This document shows positions 31,963 through 41,052 of a DNA stretch of 64,000 bases, piece by piece. Both the position numbers and the translations under genes were made by a program. A model generated the notes under the pieces. That model searched no databases and was not told where the DNA came from. It worked only from the letters and a program-made list of their open reading frames with translations. The stretch spans positions 124,001 through 188,000 of the forward strand of contig NZ_JAKLTR010000009.1 in the NCBI RefSeq assembly GCF_022012415.1. The letters run 5' to 3'. The DNA is from Terrimonas ginsenosidimutans. Its GTDB lineage: Bacteria > Bacteroidota > Bacteroidia > Chitinophagales > Chitinophagaceae. The number at the start of each line of letters is the position of its first letter. Position 1 is the stretch's first letter.

Positions 31963-33357
31963 ATGACTGAGGAACTCAATCAACTACCCTCAATGCTCGA
32001 ACAGTTTGAGGCCGTTATTCTTACAGAAGATAAACTTCAGATCAGGGATTTCCTGAACGACCAGAATATCAGTGATGTGGCTGACCTGGTCTATGAATTT
32101 CCGGACTTTGAAGGGCAGATCATTGCGAACATGTCTGTACACCGCGCTGCCAGCGTATTCAAGATCCTTGAGTTCCCCACACAGAAACGGATCATACAGA
32201 TCCTTCCCCCCAATACTGTCGCCTCACTGCTGAATGAACTTCCCGCAGATGACCGTACGGACTTCCTGGAAGAACTGCCAAGCAATGCCGTTCGTGAACT
32301 GATCAAACTCATGGACCCCGAGGAGAGAAAGATCACCCTTTCGCTGCTGGGTTATCCAGAGAACAGTATTGGGCGGCTGATGACACCGGACTATGTTTAT
32401 GTTTACCCGGAAAATACCATTGAAGAAGTATTCTCTACGATCCGTAAATACGGGAAGGATAGTGAGACCATCAATGTGATCTATGTCATCAATGATAAAG
32501 GCGAATTACTGGATGATATCCGCATCCGCGATTTCATATTGAACCCTCCGGATAAAACGGTCCGCGAACTGATGGACGAACGTGTAACTTCCCTGAATGC
32601 GTATGATGACCAGGAAAGCGCCAGTGAGGTATTCAAAATGAATAACCGGGTCGCATTGCCGGTAGTAAGTAATAGCAATAAACTATTGGGCATAGTCACC
32701 ATCGATGATATTCTCTGGGTGGCCAGTGAAGAGTTTAGCGAAGACATACAGAAGATCGGTGGTACGGAGGCGCTGGATCAGCCTTATCTTGAGATGCCGA
32801 TCATGCGGCTGTTCAAAAAAAGGGTTGTATGGCTGATCATTTTATTTCTTGGAGAATTGCTGACCGCCACCGCCATGGCCTATTTTGAAGACGAGATCGC
32901 CAAAGCGGTGGTCCTGGCCTTGTTCATCCCACTGATCATCTCAAGTGGTGGTAACAGCGGCTCTCAGGCTTCAACGCTGATCATTCAGGCAATGGCCGTG
33001 GGCGAGATCACTATTTCCGATTGGTGGCGGGTCATGAAAAGAGAGATCATTTCCGGCCTCCTTCTGGGTACCGTGCTAGGCATCTTCGGTTTTCTGAGAA
33101 TATTCCTCTGGCATTCCTTTGCCCCCGATATTTACGGAGAACACTGGATGGGGATCGGCATCACTGTTGGTATCACACTTCTTGGTGTCGTCCTGTGGGG
33201 AACGCTTTCAGGAAGTATGCTTCCCATGGCACTGAAGAAGCTTGGCGCTGACCCTGCTGTTTCTTCTGCGCCGTTTGTAGCGACGCTGGTGGATGTCACA
33301 GGCCTGATCATTTACTTTTCCGTTGCATACCTGATCCTGAGCGGAAGTCTGCTGTAA
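31963..33357 (+). CDS. mgtE: Magnesium transporter MgtE
   Basis: This Mg2+ channel/transporter has 464 residues. The N-terminal MgtE superhelical domain (about 10-125) contains LLNELPADDRTDFLEELP; two CBS domains (about 130-255) follow (LMTPDYVYVYPENTIEEVF...LPVVSNSNKLLGIVTIDDI is the CBS pair). Five membrane helices then start near residue 275, with GGNSGSQAS in the pore region and PFVATLVDVTG near the end. The CBS and N domains sense cytoplasmic Mg2+ in characterised homologues. ATG 31963, just after the promoter box, is the likely start. Confidence 0.95.
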   Translation: MTEELNQLPSMLEQFEAVILTEDKLQIRDFLNDQNISDVADLVYEFPDFEGQIIANMSVHRAASVFKILEFPTQKRIIQILPPNTVASLLNELPADDRTDFLEELPSNAVRELIKLMDPEERKITLSLLGYPENSIGRLMTPDYVYVYPENTIEEVFSTIRKYGKDSETINVIYVINDKGELLDDIRIRDFILNPPDKTVRELMDERVTSLNAYDDQESASEVFKMNNRVALPVVSNSNKLLGIVTIDDILWVASEEFSEDIQKIGGTEALDQPYLEMPIMRLFKKRVVWLIILFLGELLTATAMAYFEDEIAKAVVLALFIPLIISSGGNSGSQASTLIIQAMAVGEITISDWWRVMKREIISGLLLGTVLGIFGFLRIFLWHSFAPDIYGEHWMGIGITVGITLLGVVLWGTLSGSMLPMALKKLGADPAVSSAPFVATLVDVTGLIIYFSVAYLILSGSLL

Positions 33358-33720
33358 AGCAGTAATATCGTTTTATAAAATATCTTTCGCTCAGTTAACT
33401 AATGGTGTAAACAGCCTGCACCACCAGTACAACAGGAGTAGCTGGGTCTGTATGCCGCAGAACTTCGCTGATTCGCCTTTTTTAAGGAATGTTGCTGAAG
33501 CCCAGATTACTTTCGTTGTCTTGCTGAAAGCAAGTAGAAGCAGATTTAGATCTCCATCGGAAAGCGCAAGGCCCCGCTGGGAGTCAAAAAAAGAGATTGC
33601 CGCAGCCGGCAATTCCCAACTTACAACTCATTAGAATTCAATCCCCAATTTGGGCGTGTGCCCGCAATTTTCGAAATTCGCAATGACGGCCATTTTAAAT
33701 ACCTTAAAAGAATAAACCTT
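33358..33720. other. Gene-free gap of 363 bases upstream of glmS
   Basis: No gene is assigned. A small hairpin, ATTGCCG/CGGCAAT (33596-33612), followed on the minus strand by TCTCTTTTTTT, is a possible terminator for a minus-strand transcript. Nothing like the glmS ribozyme was recognised. An open minus frame of 73 codons at 33391-33612 has no recognisable domain. Confidence 0.5.
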
Positions 33721-35556
33721 ATGTGTGGAATTGTTGGCTATACCGGACCCAGGCAAGCTTATCCGATCATTATCAAAGGCTTGAAAAGACTGGAATATCG
33801 TGGATATGACAGTACAGGCGTTGCATTACAGAATAACAATCTAAAAGTATATAAAAAAAAGGGCAAGGTTGCCGATCTCGAAGAAGCGATCGTCGGCCAG
33901 GATCTTAATGCCCATGCCGGCATCGGTCATACCCGCTGGGCCACACACGGTGAGCCAAGCGACCGGAACGCGCACCCTCACCAATCTGCAAGCGGTAATC
34001 TCGCAATGATCCACAATGGCATTATTGAGAATTATGCGCAACTGAAAAATGAACTCATCAAAAAAGGGTATCAATTCAAAAGCGATACGGATACGGAAGT
34101 ACTGCTGAATTTCATCGAAGAGATCAAGATCAATAATAATTGCTCGCTGGAAGAAGCTGTGCGGATCGCGCTTAAACGCGTTGTGGGGGCATATGTGATC
34201 CTGTTGCTTGATAAAGATGATCCGCAGACCATCATCGCTGCGCGGAAAGGAAGCCCGCTGGTGATCGGTATTGGTAAAGGCGAACATTTTCTTGGCTCAG
34301 ACGCCTCTCCCATGCTTGAGTATACAAAAGAAGTGGTGTATGTCAACGATTATGAGCTGGCGATCATCCGACCTGATGAACTGATCCTGAAAAATCTGGG
34401 TAATGAAAAGATCACTCCTTATGTACAGAAGCTCGACCTGGAATTGGCTGCGATTGAAAAAGGAGGTTACGAGCATTTCATGCTGAAGGAAATATTTGAA
34501 CAGCCTCAAACCATTTATGATTGTCTTCGCGGAAGGCTTGATGCAAACGCAGGCACGATCACCATGGCTGGTATACAGCAATATGCTGATCAACTGATCA
34601 AAGCAAACCGGATCGTGATGATCGCGTGCGGAACCAGCTGGCATGCCGGATTAGTAGCCGAATACATTTTCGAAGAACTATGCCGGATCAATGTTGAAGT
34701 CGAATATGCTTCTGAATTCCGCTATCGTAATCCCGTGATCAACGAAGGTGATGTGATCATTGCCATCTCACAAAGCGGGGAAACAGCTGATACGCTCGTT
34801 GCCATTGAAACCGCAAAAGCGAAAGGCGCGATCATTCTCGGCGTAGTGAATGTGGTTGGTTCATCGATCGCGCGCGCCTCCCATGGTGGCGCTTACACGC
34901 ATGCCGGACCAGAGATCGGAGTGGCCAGCACCAAAGCATTTACCGCACAATTGGCTGTGTTAACAATGATGGCGTTAAAGATCGCACACATAAAAGGATC
35001 CATTTCTGAAGAACGATACAGGCTGCTATTGAAAGAAATGGAAGAAGTGCCGGAAAAAGTGGCGATCGCATTGAAACAAAACGACCATATCAAACAGCTG
35101 GCAGATAAATATAAGGACGCCCGCGACTTCCTCTACCTCGGCAGAGGATATAATTTCCCTGTTGCACTCGAAGGGGCACTCAAATTGAAAGAGATCTCTT
35201 ACATACATGCAGAAGGGTATCCCGCAGCAGAAATGAAACACGGTCCTATCGCCCTCGTTGATGAGAACCTGCCAGTAGTGTTTGTTGCAACCAAAGATGC
35301 ATATCATGAAAAAGTTGTGAGTAACATGCAGGAGATCAAAGCGAGGAAAGGGAAAGTGATCTCAGTGATCACAGAAGGCGATACAACATCAACAGAACTT
35401 TCGCTGGACACCATGGTGATACCTGAAACTGACGAGATCCTTGCGCCAATGATCAATGTTGTTCCGCTTCAATTACTGGCTTACTACATTGGCGTGGCCA
35501 AAGGCCTCGATGTAGATAAACCGCGTAACCTTGCTAAGTCGGTCACTGTAGAATAA
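33721..35556 (+). CDS. glmS: Glutamine-fructose-6-phosphate aminotransferase (isomerizing)
   Basis: It makes glucosamine-6-phosphate from fructose-6-phosphate and glutamine, the entry to peptidoglycan and LPS amino sugars. The protein has 611 residues, full length. Cys2 in MCGIVGYTG is the glutaminase nucleophile after Met removal, which fixes the start. TRWATHGEPSDRNAHPH is the Gln-binding region. Two SIS domains follow (CGTSWHAGLVAEY, SQSGETADTLVA), and the chain ends in the conserved KSVTVE. No operon partner is obvious; the next gene is 59 bases downstream. Confidence 0.97.
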   Translation: MCGIVGYTGPRQAYPIIIKGLKRLEYRGYDSTGVALQNNNLKVYKKKGKVADLEEAIVGQDLNAHAGIGHTRWATHGEPSDRNAHPHQSASGNLAMIHNGIIENYAQLKNELIKKGYQFKSDTDTEVLLNFIEEIKINNNCSLEEAVRIALKRVVGAYVILLLDKDDPQTIIAARKGSPLVIGIGKGEHFLGSDASPMLEYTKEVVYVNDYELAIIRPDELILKNLGNEKITPYVQKLDLELAAIEKGGYEHFMLKEIFEQPQTIYDCLRGRLDANAGTITMAGIQQYADQLIKANRIVMIACGTSWHAGLVAEYIFEELCRINVEVEYASEFRYRNPVINEGDVIIAISQSGETADTLVAIETAKAKGAIILGVVNVVGSSIARASHGGAYTHAGPEIGVASTKAFTAQLAVLTMMALKIAHIKGSISEERYRLLLKEMEEVPEKVAIALKQNDHIKQLADKYKDARDFLYLGRGYNFPVALEGALKLKEISYIHAEGYPAAEMKHGPIALVDENLPVVFVATKDAYHEKVVSNMQEIKARKGKVISVITEGDTTSTELSLDTMVIPETDEILAPMINVVPLQLLAYYIGVAKGLDVDKPRNLAKSVTVE

Positions 35557-35578
35557 GCCTTTGCCCTAACGATACACG

Positions 35579-35602
35579 ATCCCGGCCCGAAAAGGCCGGG
35601 AT
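35579..35602. terminator. GC-rich hairpin after glmS
   Basis: ATCCCGGCC and GGCCGGGAT pair perfectly with a six-base loop. It lacks a T-run, so terminator function is uncertain. Confidence 0.5.
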
Positions 35603-35615
35603 TAAACTCATTCCC

Positions 35616-37841
35616 ATGAACAAGATCAACAAAATCCCCGTAGCACGGCTCGGTTACAATTTCATTACCGCTGAATATCTGCCGGAAGGAGAAAACGAAT
35701 ACTATCTCAGAGATCAGCAATATACCGGTGAACGCAACTGGCGAAATCTTAATGATAAGGAGATCAGCCAGCTGACCGCCAATGGAAACATGGCAGACAA
35801 CTGGAATAACATCCTCGTATCAGAAATTTTCGACGTCTCCCTTGTCAGAAACTGTAAGTTTTACGGATTGGTGCGGATTGGAAAGCTTGAACCATATTCG
35901 CTCGAGTTTCATGATGTGAGACTGCCCGTTGGACTATACAATAGTTTGATCATCAGCTGCGACTTCGGAGATAATGTCATCATAGATAACGTGAACTATC
36001 TCAGCCATTACATCATTGGTAATGAAGCCATATTGATCAACCTGAATGAAGTCAGCGTTTCCGATCATGCGAAATTCGGTAATGGTATTGTAAAACACGG
36101 AGAGAAAGAATCTGTCCGCATCTGGATGGAACTGTGTAATGAAAATGCAGGACGCAGCGTACTCCCTTTTGATGGAATGCAAACCGGAGATGCCTGGTTA
36201 TGGACCAGGTACAGAACTGATGATACATTGATGCAGAAGTTCCGTGAATTCACTGAAAAGAAATTCGATCTCAGACGCGGATACTATGGGATGGTGGGCG
36301 ACAGGACCGTGATCAAAAACAGCCGGATCATCAAAGACGTACTCATAGGAACAGATGCATATATCAAAGGCGCTAACAAACTGAAAAACCTGACCATCAA
36401 TTCATCGTCCGATTCTCCGACCCAGATCGGAGAAGGATGCGAACTGGTGAATGGGATCATCGGGTTTGGATGCCGGGTGTTCTACGGGGTAAAAGCAGTA
36501 CGCTTTTTTCTGGCGTCTCATTCGCAATTGAAGTATGGTGCAAGGCTGATCAATTCATTTCTCGGAGATAACTCAACCATCTCCTGTTGCGAAGTGCTGA
36601 ATTCATTATTGTTTCCCGCACATGAGCAGCACCACAACAATTCATTCCTTTGCGCCGCAGTGCTGATGGGACAAAGCAATATGGCAGCCGGAGCTACAAT
36701 CGGATCAAATCACAATTCCCGCGGTGCTGATGGAGAGCTGATGGCAGGAAGAGGTTTCTGGCCGGGCTTGTGTGTAAGTCTTAAACACAATTCGAAATTT
36801 GCCTCGTTCACACTAATGGCAAAAGGTGATTTTCCTGCTGAACTGAATATCCCCATTCCTTTCTCCCTGGTAAGCAATGATGTCAGCAACGACAAACTTG
36901 TCATCATGCCCGGCTATTGGTTCATGTACAATATGTATGCGCTTGCCCGCAATGCCGGCAAATACGACAGCCGTGACAAACGAACATTCAGGAACCAATA
37001 TCTCGAATATGATTTTCTCGCGCCGGACAGCGTCAACGAAATGTTCACGGCAATGGAACTGATGAAAAAAGCCGTGGGTCAAAGCTGGAAGAAGAAAGAA
37101 GGCAAAGTCATCTCTGCGGAGGCAGCTGTTCATAAAGGAGAATCCGTACTGGAAAAGAAGTCATCGTTACATAAAACAAGGGTTCTGATCGATGGAATAG
37201 AAAATTCATCCCGGGAAGTTGAATTGATCAAAGTGACCGAAGCATACCACCTGTATAAAGAACTGATCGTTTATTACGGTATTACCCAGTTGATCGGGTT
37301 GCTGGAGAAGGAACCAAAACTCAACTTCGACTCGCTTCTCAGGAAACTAAGCAAAGCTGAAAGACACCATTGGAACAATATTGGCGGACAATTGATCCCT
37401 CAGCCTACACTGAACCAATTGATCAAAAATATTCATACAGGGAAGATCGGAGACTGGGATGCTGTTCATGAATTCTATCATCAGTGCAGCAACAACTACC
37501 CCCTCCAGAAAGCACAGCATGCGTTTGCATCGATGCTTGAAGTAAAAGGGCTTACCGCCGCGGATTTTACGAAAAAAATCTTTCTGCAATACCTGAGCGA
37601 AACGCTGGCAACAAAGGAATGGATGTCCAAAGGCATCTATGAATCAAGGGCAAAAGATTACGAAAGTCCTTTCCGTCAGATGGTTTATGAAACTGAGCAG
37701 GAAATGGAGAAGGTCATCGGCGAATTAAAAAACAATACGTTCATTCTTCAACAGGAAGCAGAGCTTAAAGCCTTTCGTGAAAAAGTTAAAGAACTGAAAG
37801 CCTGGGTCAAAAAGACGAGGCCATCATCCCGCAAAAAATGA
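35616..37841 (+). CDS. DUF4954-like large protein with left-handed beta-helix repeats
   Basis: This 741-residue cytoplasmic protein has no signal peptide. The first 480 residues include hexapeptide-like runs (DRTVIKNSRIIKDVLIGTDAYIKGANKLKNLTI is such a region, about 230-265; QIGEGCELVNGIIGFGCRVFYG near 270-290), as in acyltransferases and nucleotidyltransferases with a left-handed beta-helix. The rest is helical and charged, ending KKTRPSSRKK. I believe it belongs to the DUF4954 family of Bacteroidota. A sugar-nucleotide related role is possible but unproven. Its stop overlaps the next start in ATGA, so the two are coupled. Confidence 0.72.
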   Translation: MNKINKIPVARLGYNFITAEYLPEGENEYYLRDQQYTGERNWRNLNDKEISQLTANGNMADNWNNILVSEIFDVSLVRNCKFYGLVRIGKLEPYSLEFHDVRLPVGLYNSLIISCDFGDNVIIDNVNYLSHYIIGNEAILINLNEVSVSDHAKFGNGIVKHGEKESVRIWMELCNENAGRSVLPFDGMQTGDAWLWTRYRTDDTLMQKFREFTEKKFDLRRGYYGMVGDRTVIKNSRIIKDVLIGTDAYIKGANKLKNLTINSSSDSPTQIGEGCELVNGIIGFGCRVFYGVKAVRFFLASHSQLKYGARLINSFLGDNSTISCCEVLNSLLFPAHEQHHNNSFLCAAVLMGQSNMAAGATIGSNHNSRGADGELMAGRGFWPGLCVSLKHNSKFASFTLMAKGDFPAELNIPIPFSLVSNDVSNDKLVIMPGYWFMYNMYALARNAGKYDSRDKRTFRNQYLEYDFLAPDSVNEMFTAMELMKKAVGQSWKKKEGKVISAEAAVHKGESVLEKKSSLHKTRVLIDGIENSSREVELIKVTEAYHLYKELIVYYGITQLIGLLEKEPKLNFDSLLRKLSKAERHHWNNIGGQLIPQPTLNQLIKNIHTGKIGDWDAVHEFYHQCSNNYPLQKAQHAFASMLEVKGLTAADFTKKIFLQYLSETLATKEWMSKGIYESRAKDYESPFRQMVYETEQEMEKVIGELKNNTFILQQEAELKAFREKVKELKAWVKKTRPSSRKK

Positions 37842-38278
37842 GAGGCGTAGACGACTATATCAAATTACTGCCTGAAGGCAGAAAGGAAATATGCGAGAAG
37901 ATCCGCGAGATGATCTTTTCGCTGGTCCCGGAAATTGAAGAACGGCTCAGCTTTAAAATGCCCTTCTATCATTATTTCGGCATGTTCATGTATTTCAGAA
38001 GCACCAAAGACGGTATATCCGTCTGCTTTATGCGTGGAAAAGACCTGGTGGAGTTGTTTCCCGAATTGCAGCAGAATAAGAGAGCGATTGTTGCGTCAGT
38101 GCTCATCACGTCAAAGGCAGACATCTATACCTTGAACCTGCAGGAGATCATCCTCACCGCCGCCGCCTGGAACCAGGAAGCAAAAATGCTGAAAAAGCCA
38201 ATGGTGAATGCAGTAAAGAAGAAGAGCCCTGCGCGAAAAAAAGGAACTCCCCTTAAAGGCAAAAAACGCCAGTATTAA
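37838..38278 (+). CDS. DUF1801-family small protein
   Basis: This 146-residue protein has the DUF1801/YdhG-like fold signature: an N-terminal DDYIKLLPEGRKEICEKIREMI helix (about 4-25), IEERLSFKMPFYHYFGMFMYF, and a basic Lys-rich tail (KKKSPARKKGTPLKGKK region). Family function is not known. It starts inside the stop of the DUF4954-like gene (ATGA overlap), so both are translated from one mRNA. Confidence 0.75.
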   Translation: MRGVDDYIKLLPEGRKEICEKIREMIFSLVPEIEERLSFKMPFYHYFGMFMYFRSTKDGISVCFMRGKDLVELFPELQQNKRAIVASVLITSKADIYTLNLQEIILTAAAWNQEAKMLKKPMVNAVKKKSPARKKGTPLKGKKRQY

Positions 38279-38326
38279 AACTCCCGGATCAGAACGCCGC
38301 TGAACCTCTGGCAACACATTATTTCC

Positions 38327-38378
38327 TGCCGGATTTTCGCCTTCCTGTTAAATAAACCGGGAGGCGAAAATCCGGTAA
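38327..38378 (-). repeat. Conserved-core hairpin element, copy 2
   Basis: Arms CCGGATTTTCGCCT (38329-38342) and AGGCGAAAATCCGG (38362-38375) pair perfectly. The core AAATAAACCGG is at 38350-38360 and the end is CGGTAA. It lies between convergent genes, 32 bases past the stop of the T9SS gene at 38410. No T-run is present at this copy. Confidence 0.85.
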
Positions 38379-38409
38379 GGCTGATTATAGATCGATCCTC
38401 CTGATAAGA

Positions 38410-40503
38410 TCAGCGAATGAAAAATCCTGACACTTTTTTGTTGCCACCCACAGCAATGACCCGATAAATACCGTTTGATAGAAACGGCGTCTTGATAAAT
38501 ACAACTTCGCCCCGCCTGGATGTTCTGATAGTATGTGAAGCTACGATTGCGCCATTCTGACCAACGATCAGGATCTGAATATCACCTAAAGGGAGATCCG
38601 TAATCAGATCAATACCATCCGGCTGTTTTTTGATCACCCGAACAGAATGCGTATCATCTCTCCCGGTATTTGTAATACGTTCCGAAAGATTTGTCTGATA
38701 AACAGTATCACCGGATCCGTTCAATACATTCAACTGATAATGATTTTGCCCGGATGGTGGAAAATGATGAATGAAATCATAAGTGCAGCTATTATTGTTT
38801 CCTGGCAAAGAGGCCAGTAACTTGAAATGTTCTCCGGGTAGCGCGTGTTGTAACACATATTTAAAGCCTGCGCCGTTGCAATCGCCGGCCTTCCATAATA
38901 AATGGACCCGTCCGTTGATGTACTGCGATTCAAAACGTTCGATAAATAGTGGTAAAGGATTTAACTGCTGATTGACCGTTGAGCCCAATGTAAATGCACC
39001 AAATTGCGATACCTCTGAAACACTGCTTAAAGTGCCGGTCATATACGGCGGGGACGGCGGTCCGGGAGTATGATCAACGCCCCCTTCACTTACCCATGAT
39101 CCGTTCTCAAACCGAGACACAACGATAGCGTCAAGATCATGGACAAAACTAAACGGCGAAACAGAGAAGCTGATCCTTCGCGATGAACTCCCCGCAGCCT
39201 GGATCAGTTCCCAGAACTCGACATAACTGACATGATTGATCGGGCTCAGACAACTACTTCCCAAACCTGGTAATGACTGAGGGTTCGCTCTCCGGTAGCT
39301 AACGATAAACTCATCCGCATCGTCTCCCCCTTCCTCAAAAAATACTGGTGCATAGATCGCGCCAACTCCAACAGGAAATACAAAGGCGCTACGACCTGTT
39401 TTCTTTACCGGGCCCTCTACAAAGCTATGGTCGTTTGCGCCGGAGCAGACAGCACCCGGACCAAATGAAAGAAGATTAGATGCGGAGGACCTGATCTTTC
39501 CGCTGATAAACTCAAGCTGGTATGGAAGATGCAAAAGCCCCAGTAACGTAATGCCTGCGGGGTTATCGACCATCATCTTAACCTCCTGGATAATACTTCC
39601 GCCCCCGGAGATCGTCTGTGCAACACTTCCATTCATAACGATCACAGAACCTGAAGACGAACCAGTCTCCGTGATAAACCCTCTGTTATCGAGATCGCCT
39701 TTCAGCAGGACTGTAGCCCTGTTGCTCCCGTTTGCGATATTAAATATTGCACCGGCAGCAATACTGCATTGCCCGTTAACAGTGATCGTATCTACATTGG
39801 CGCCATAAGACAACACTGTATTCTCCCGTATGGTTAGTCCTCCGCGGATCAGAAGTGGATTGATCCCCGCGCCGGTATACGTACGTCCCGCGCCGGCACT
39901 GGCTGCTGAAAAAACGAGGCGTCCGAAAGTCCGCCCACTGATCGATACCGTATAGGACGCTGTTCCCGGAACATCAAATTCAAAGACCCCTTCTTCTGTA
40001 CCTGGCAAATCAGACAGCCTGCTCACAAGAAAATCGGTATGCCCCCTTGCTGTCTGGTGAATGTAATGTCCCCCGTTATTGATCCTGAAAAAGCCATTTG
40101 CAGTAACACTCAATGGCGTACCAGCCGAAGCTCCGGATGCATTTCTCAGAACAGCTCCGCGATCAAGGATCAGTACATCGCCTGTTCCCGTAAGGATCAA
40201 ACCAGGTATTGCGGTATTGGTGACAGGGATAATGCAGTAAATAGAAAAATGATCAGCAGGTGTGATCCTTAATGAGATCAATGATATAGCCGTACTTCCT
40301 GATGGCAGTGTAACGTTATATCCGGAGAAAAGAAATGTATTATCGAGGATCACTTCGTCACCGGTCTCAGGTAACCGGTCAAGATCCCAGTTGCCGGGAG
40401 TACTCCACAGTCCGTCATTACCCTGTCCATCCCACCGAAGAACCGCAGCATAGAGCTGAAAACTACTCAATAATAACCAGGCAACCCACACGCACTTTTT
40501 CAT
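38410..40503 (-). CDS. Large secreted protein with probable T9SS sorting tail
   Basis: This 697-residue protein has a signal peptide (1-19). The N-terminal part begins RWDGQGNDGLWSTPGNWDLDRLPETG (about 23-48), a module common at the start of Bacteroidota surface proteins, and continues with a beta-helix-like region rich in GxxxILDRGAVLRN and FNIANGSN strings to about residue 330. A jelly-roll-like region (about 340-500) follows, and the last 75 residues resemble a T9SS type A domain, although the YPNP motif is not clear. It is probably a surface or extracellular protein of unknown function. Confidence 0.78.
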   Translation of the reverse strand: MKKCVWVAWLLLSSFQLYAAVLRWDGQGNDGLWSTPGNWDLDRLPETGDEVILDNTFLFSGYNVTLPSGSTAISLISLRITPADHFSIYCIIPVTNTAIPGLILTGTGDVLILDRGAVLRNASGASAGTPLSVTANGFFRINNGGHYIHQTARGHTDFLVSRLSDLPGTEEGVFEFDVPGTASYTVSISGRTFGRLVFSAASAGAGRTYTGAGINPLLIRGGLTIRENTVLSYGANVDTITVNGQCSIAAGAIFNIANGSNRATVLLKGDLDNRGFITETGSSSGSVIVMNGSVAQTISGGGSIIQEVKMMVDNPAGITLLGLLHLPYQLEFISGKIRSSASNLLSFGPGAVCSGANDHSFVEGPVKKTGRSAFVFPVGVGAIYAPVFFEEGGDDADEFIVSYRRANPQSLPGLGSSCLSPINHVSYVEFWELIQAAGSSSRRISFSVSPFSFVHDLDAIVVSRFENGSWVSEGGVDHTPGPPSPPYMTGTLSSVSEVSQFGAFTLGSTVNQQLNPLPLFIERFESQYINGRVHLLWKAGDCNGAGFKYVLQHALPGEHFKLLASLPGNNNSCTYDFIHHFPPSGQNHYQLNVLNGSGDTVYQTNLSERITNTGRDDTHSVRVIKKQPDGIDLITDLPLGDIQILIVGQNGAIVASHTIRTSRRGEVVFIKTPFLSNGIYRVIAVGGNKKVSGFFIR

Positions 40504-40607
40504 ACTTCACTTTTTTAGTACTGTCAGCAATACTGCTGATGAAGTGAAGATAGAATCGGCTGAAAGCGAAACCTTGGGAAAAAAACGAAGATTTTGGGTA
40601 AAAAAAA

Positions 40608-40625
40608 CCTCCCGCAAGCGGGAGG
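40608..40625 (-). terminator. Terminator of the lipoprotein gene at 40656
   Basis: CCTCCCGC and GCGGGAGG form an 8-bp stem (40608-40625) followed on the minus strand by TTTTTTTT. Confidence 0.88.
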
Positions 40626-40655
40626 AAATCTTGTTGGAGTAATTCCTACAATCAA

Positions 40656-40880
40656 TTATTTTTTCAGAGAATCCGCAGCAGCTTTCAGAGAGTCTGCAGC
40701 AGCTTTCAGTGTATCAGCAGCCTGAGTAGCAGCAGCTTTAGCTTGTTCAGCAGCTACGCTGTCAGCTACGCGAATAGAATCAGCAGTCTTTTTTGCAGCG
40801 TCTTCAGCTGAAGTTGCAGATTCATTGTTACACGCTACTACAACAGCAGCGATAGCGAGCATTGCAAATACTTTTTTCAT
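40656..40880 (-). CDS. Small Ala-rich lipoprotein (paralogue of the 8512 gene)
   Basis: This 74-residue protein has a lipoprotein signal ending AVVVACNN (cysteine near residue 17) and an Ala/Asp/Lys-rich helix with tandem ADSLKA units near the C-terminus, probably an extended helix reaching from the membrane, as in Lpp-like proteins. It is related by lipobox and composition to the small lipoprotein at 8512-8727. ATG 40880 (MKKVF) is chosen; an in-frame upstream start would add nine unlikely residues. Confidence 0.82.
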   Translation of the reverse strand: MKKVFAMLAIAAVVVACNNESATSAEDAAKKTADSIRVADSVAAEQAKAAATQAADTLKAAADSLKAAADSLKK

Positions 40881-41052
40881 TGCGATGGGTTTATAATTTG
40901 TTCGCAAAGGTAATAGCGGTTTTCAAATAAACAAATCCTTAACAATTTTTTTATTGGAAACCAGTACGTTGATTCCCTGCCTTCCACACCTTCTTCATTG
41001 TGCCACAACATTTTCCCCGCATTCCCGTTGCGCATTCAGTCATCACAAAACG

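Noticed and set aside
33391-33612. 73-codon minus-strand open frame before glmS as a gene
   Set aside because: It has no domain, no promoter box, and a skewed composition typical of a chance open frame.
33358-33720. glmS ribozyme or riboswitch
   Set aside because: None of the known glmS ribozyme core strings were seen, and that ribozyme is known mainly from Firmicutes.
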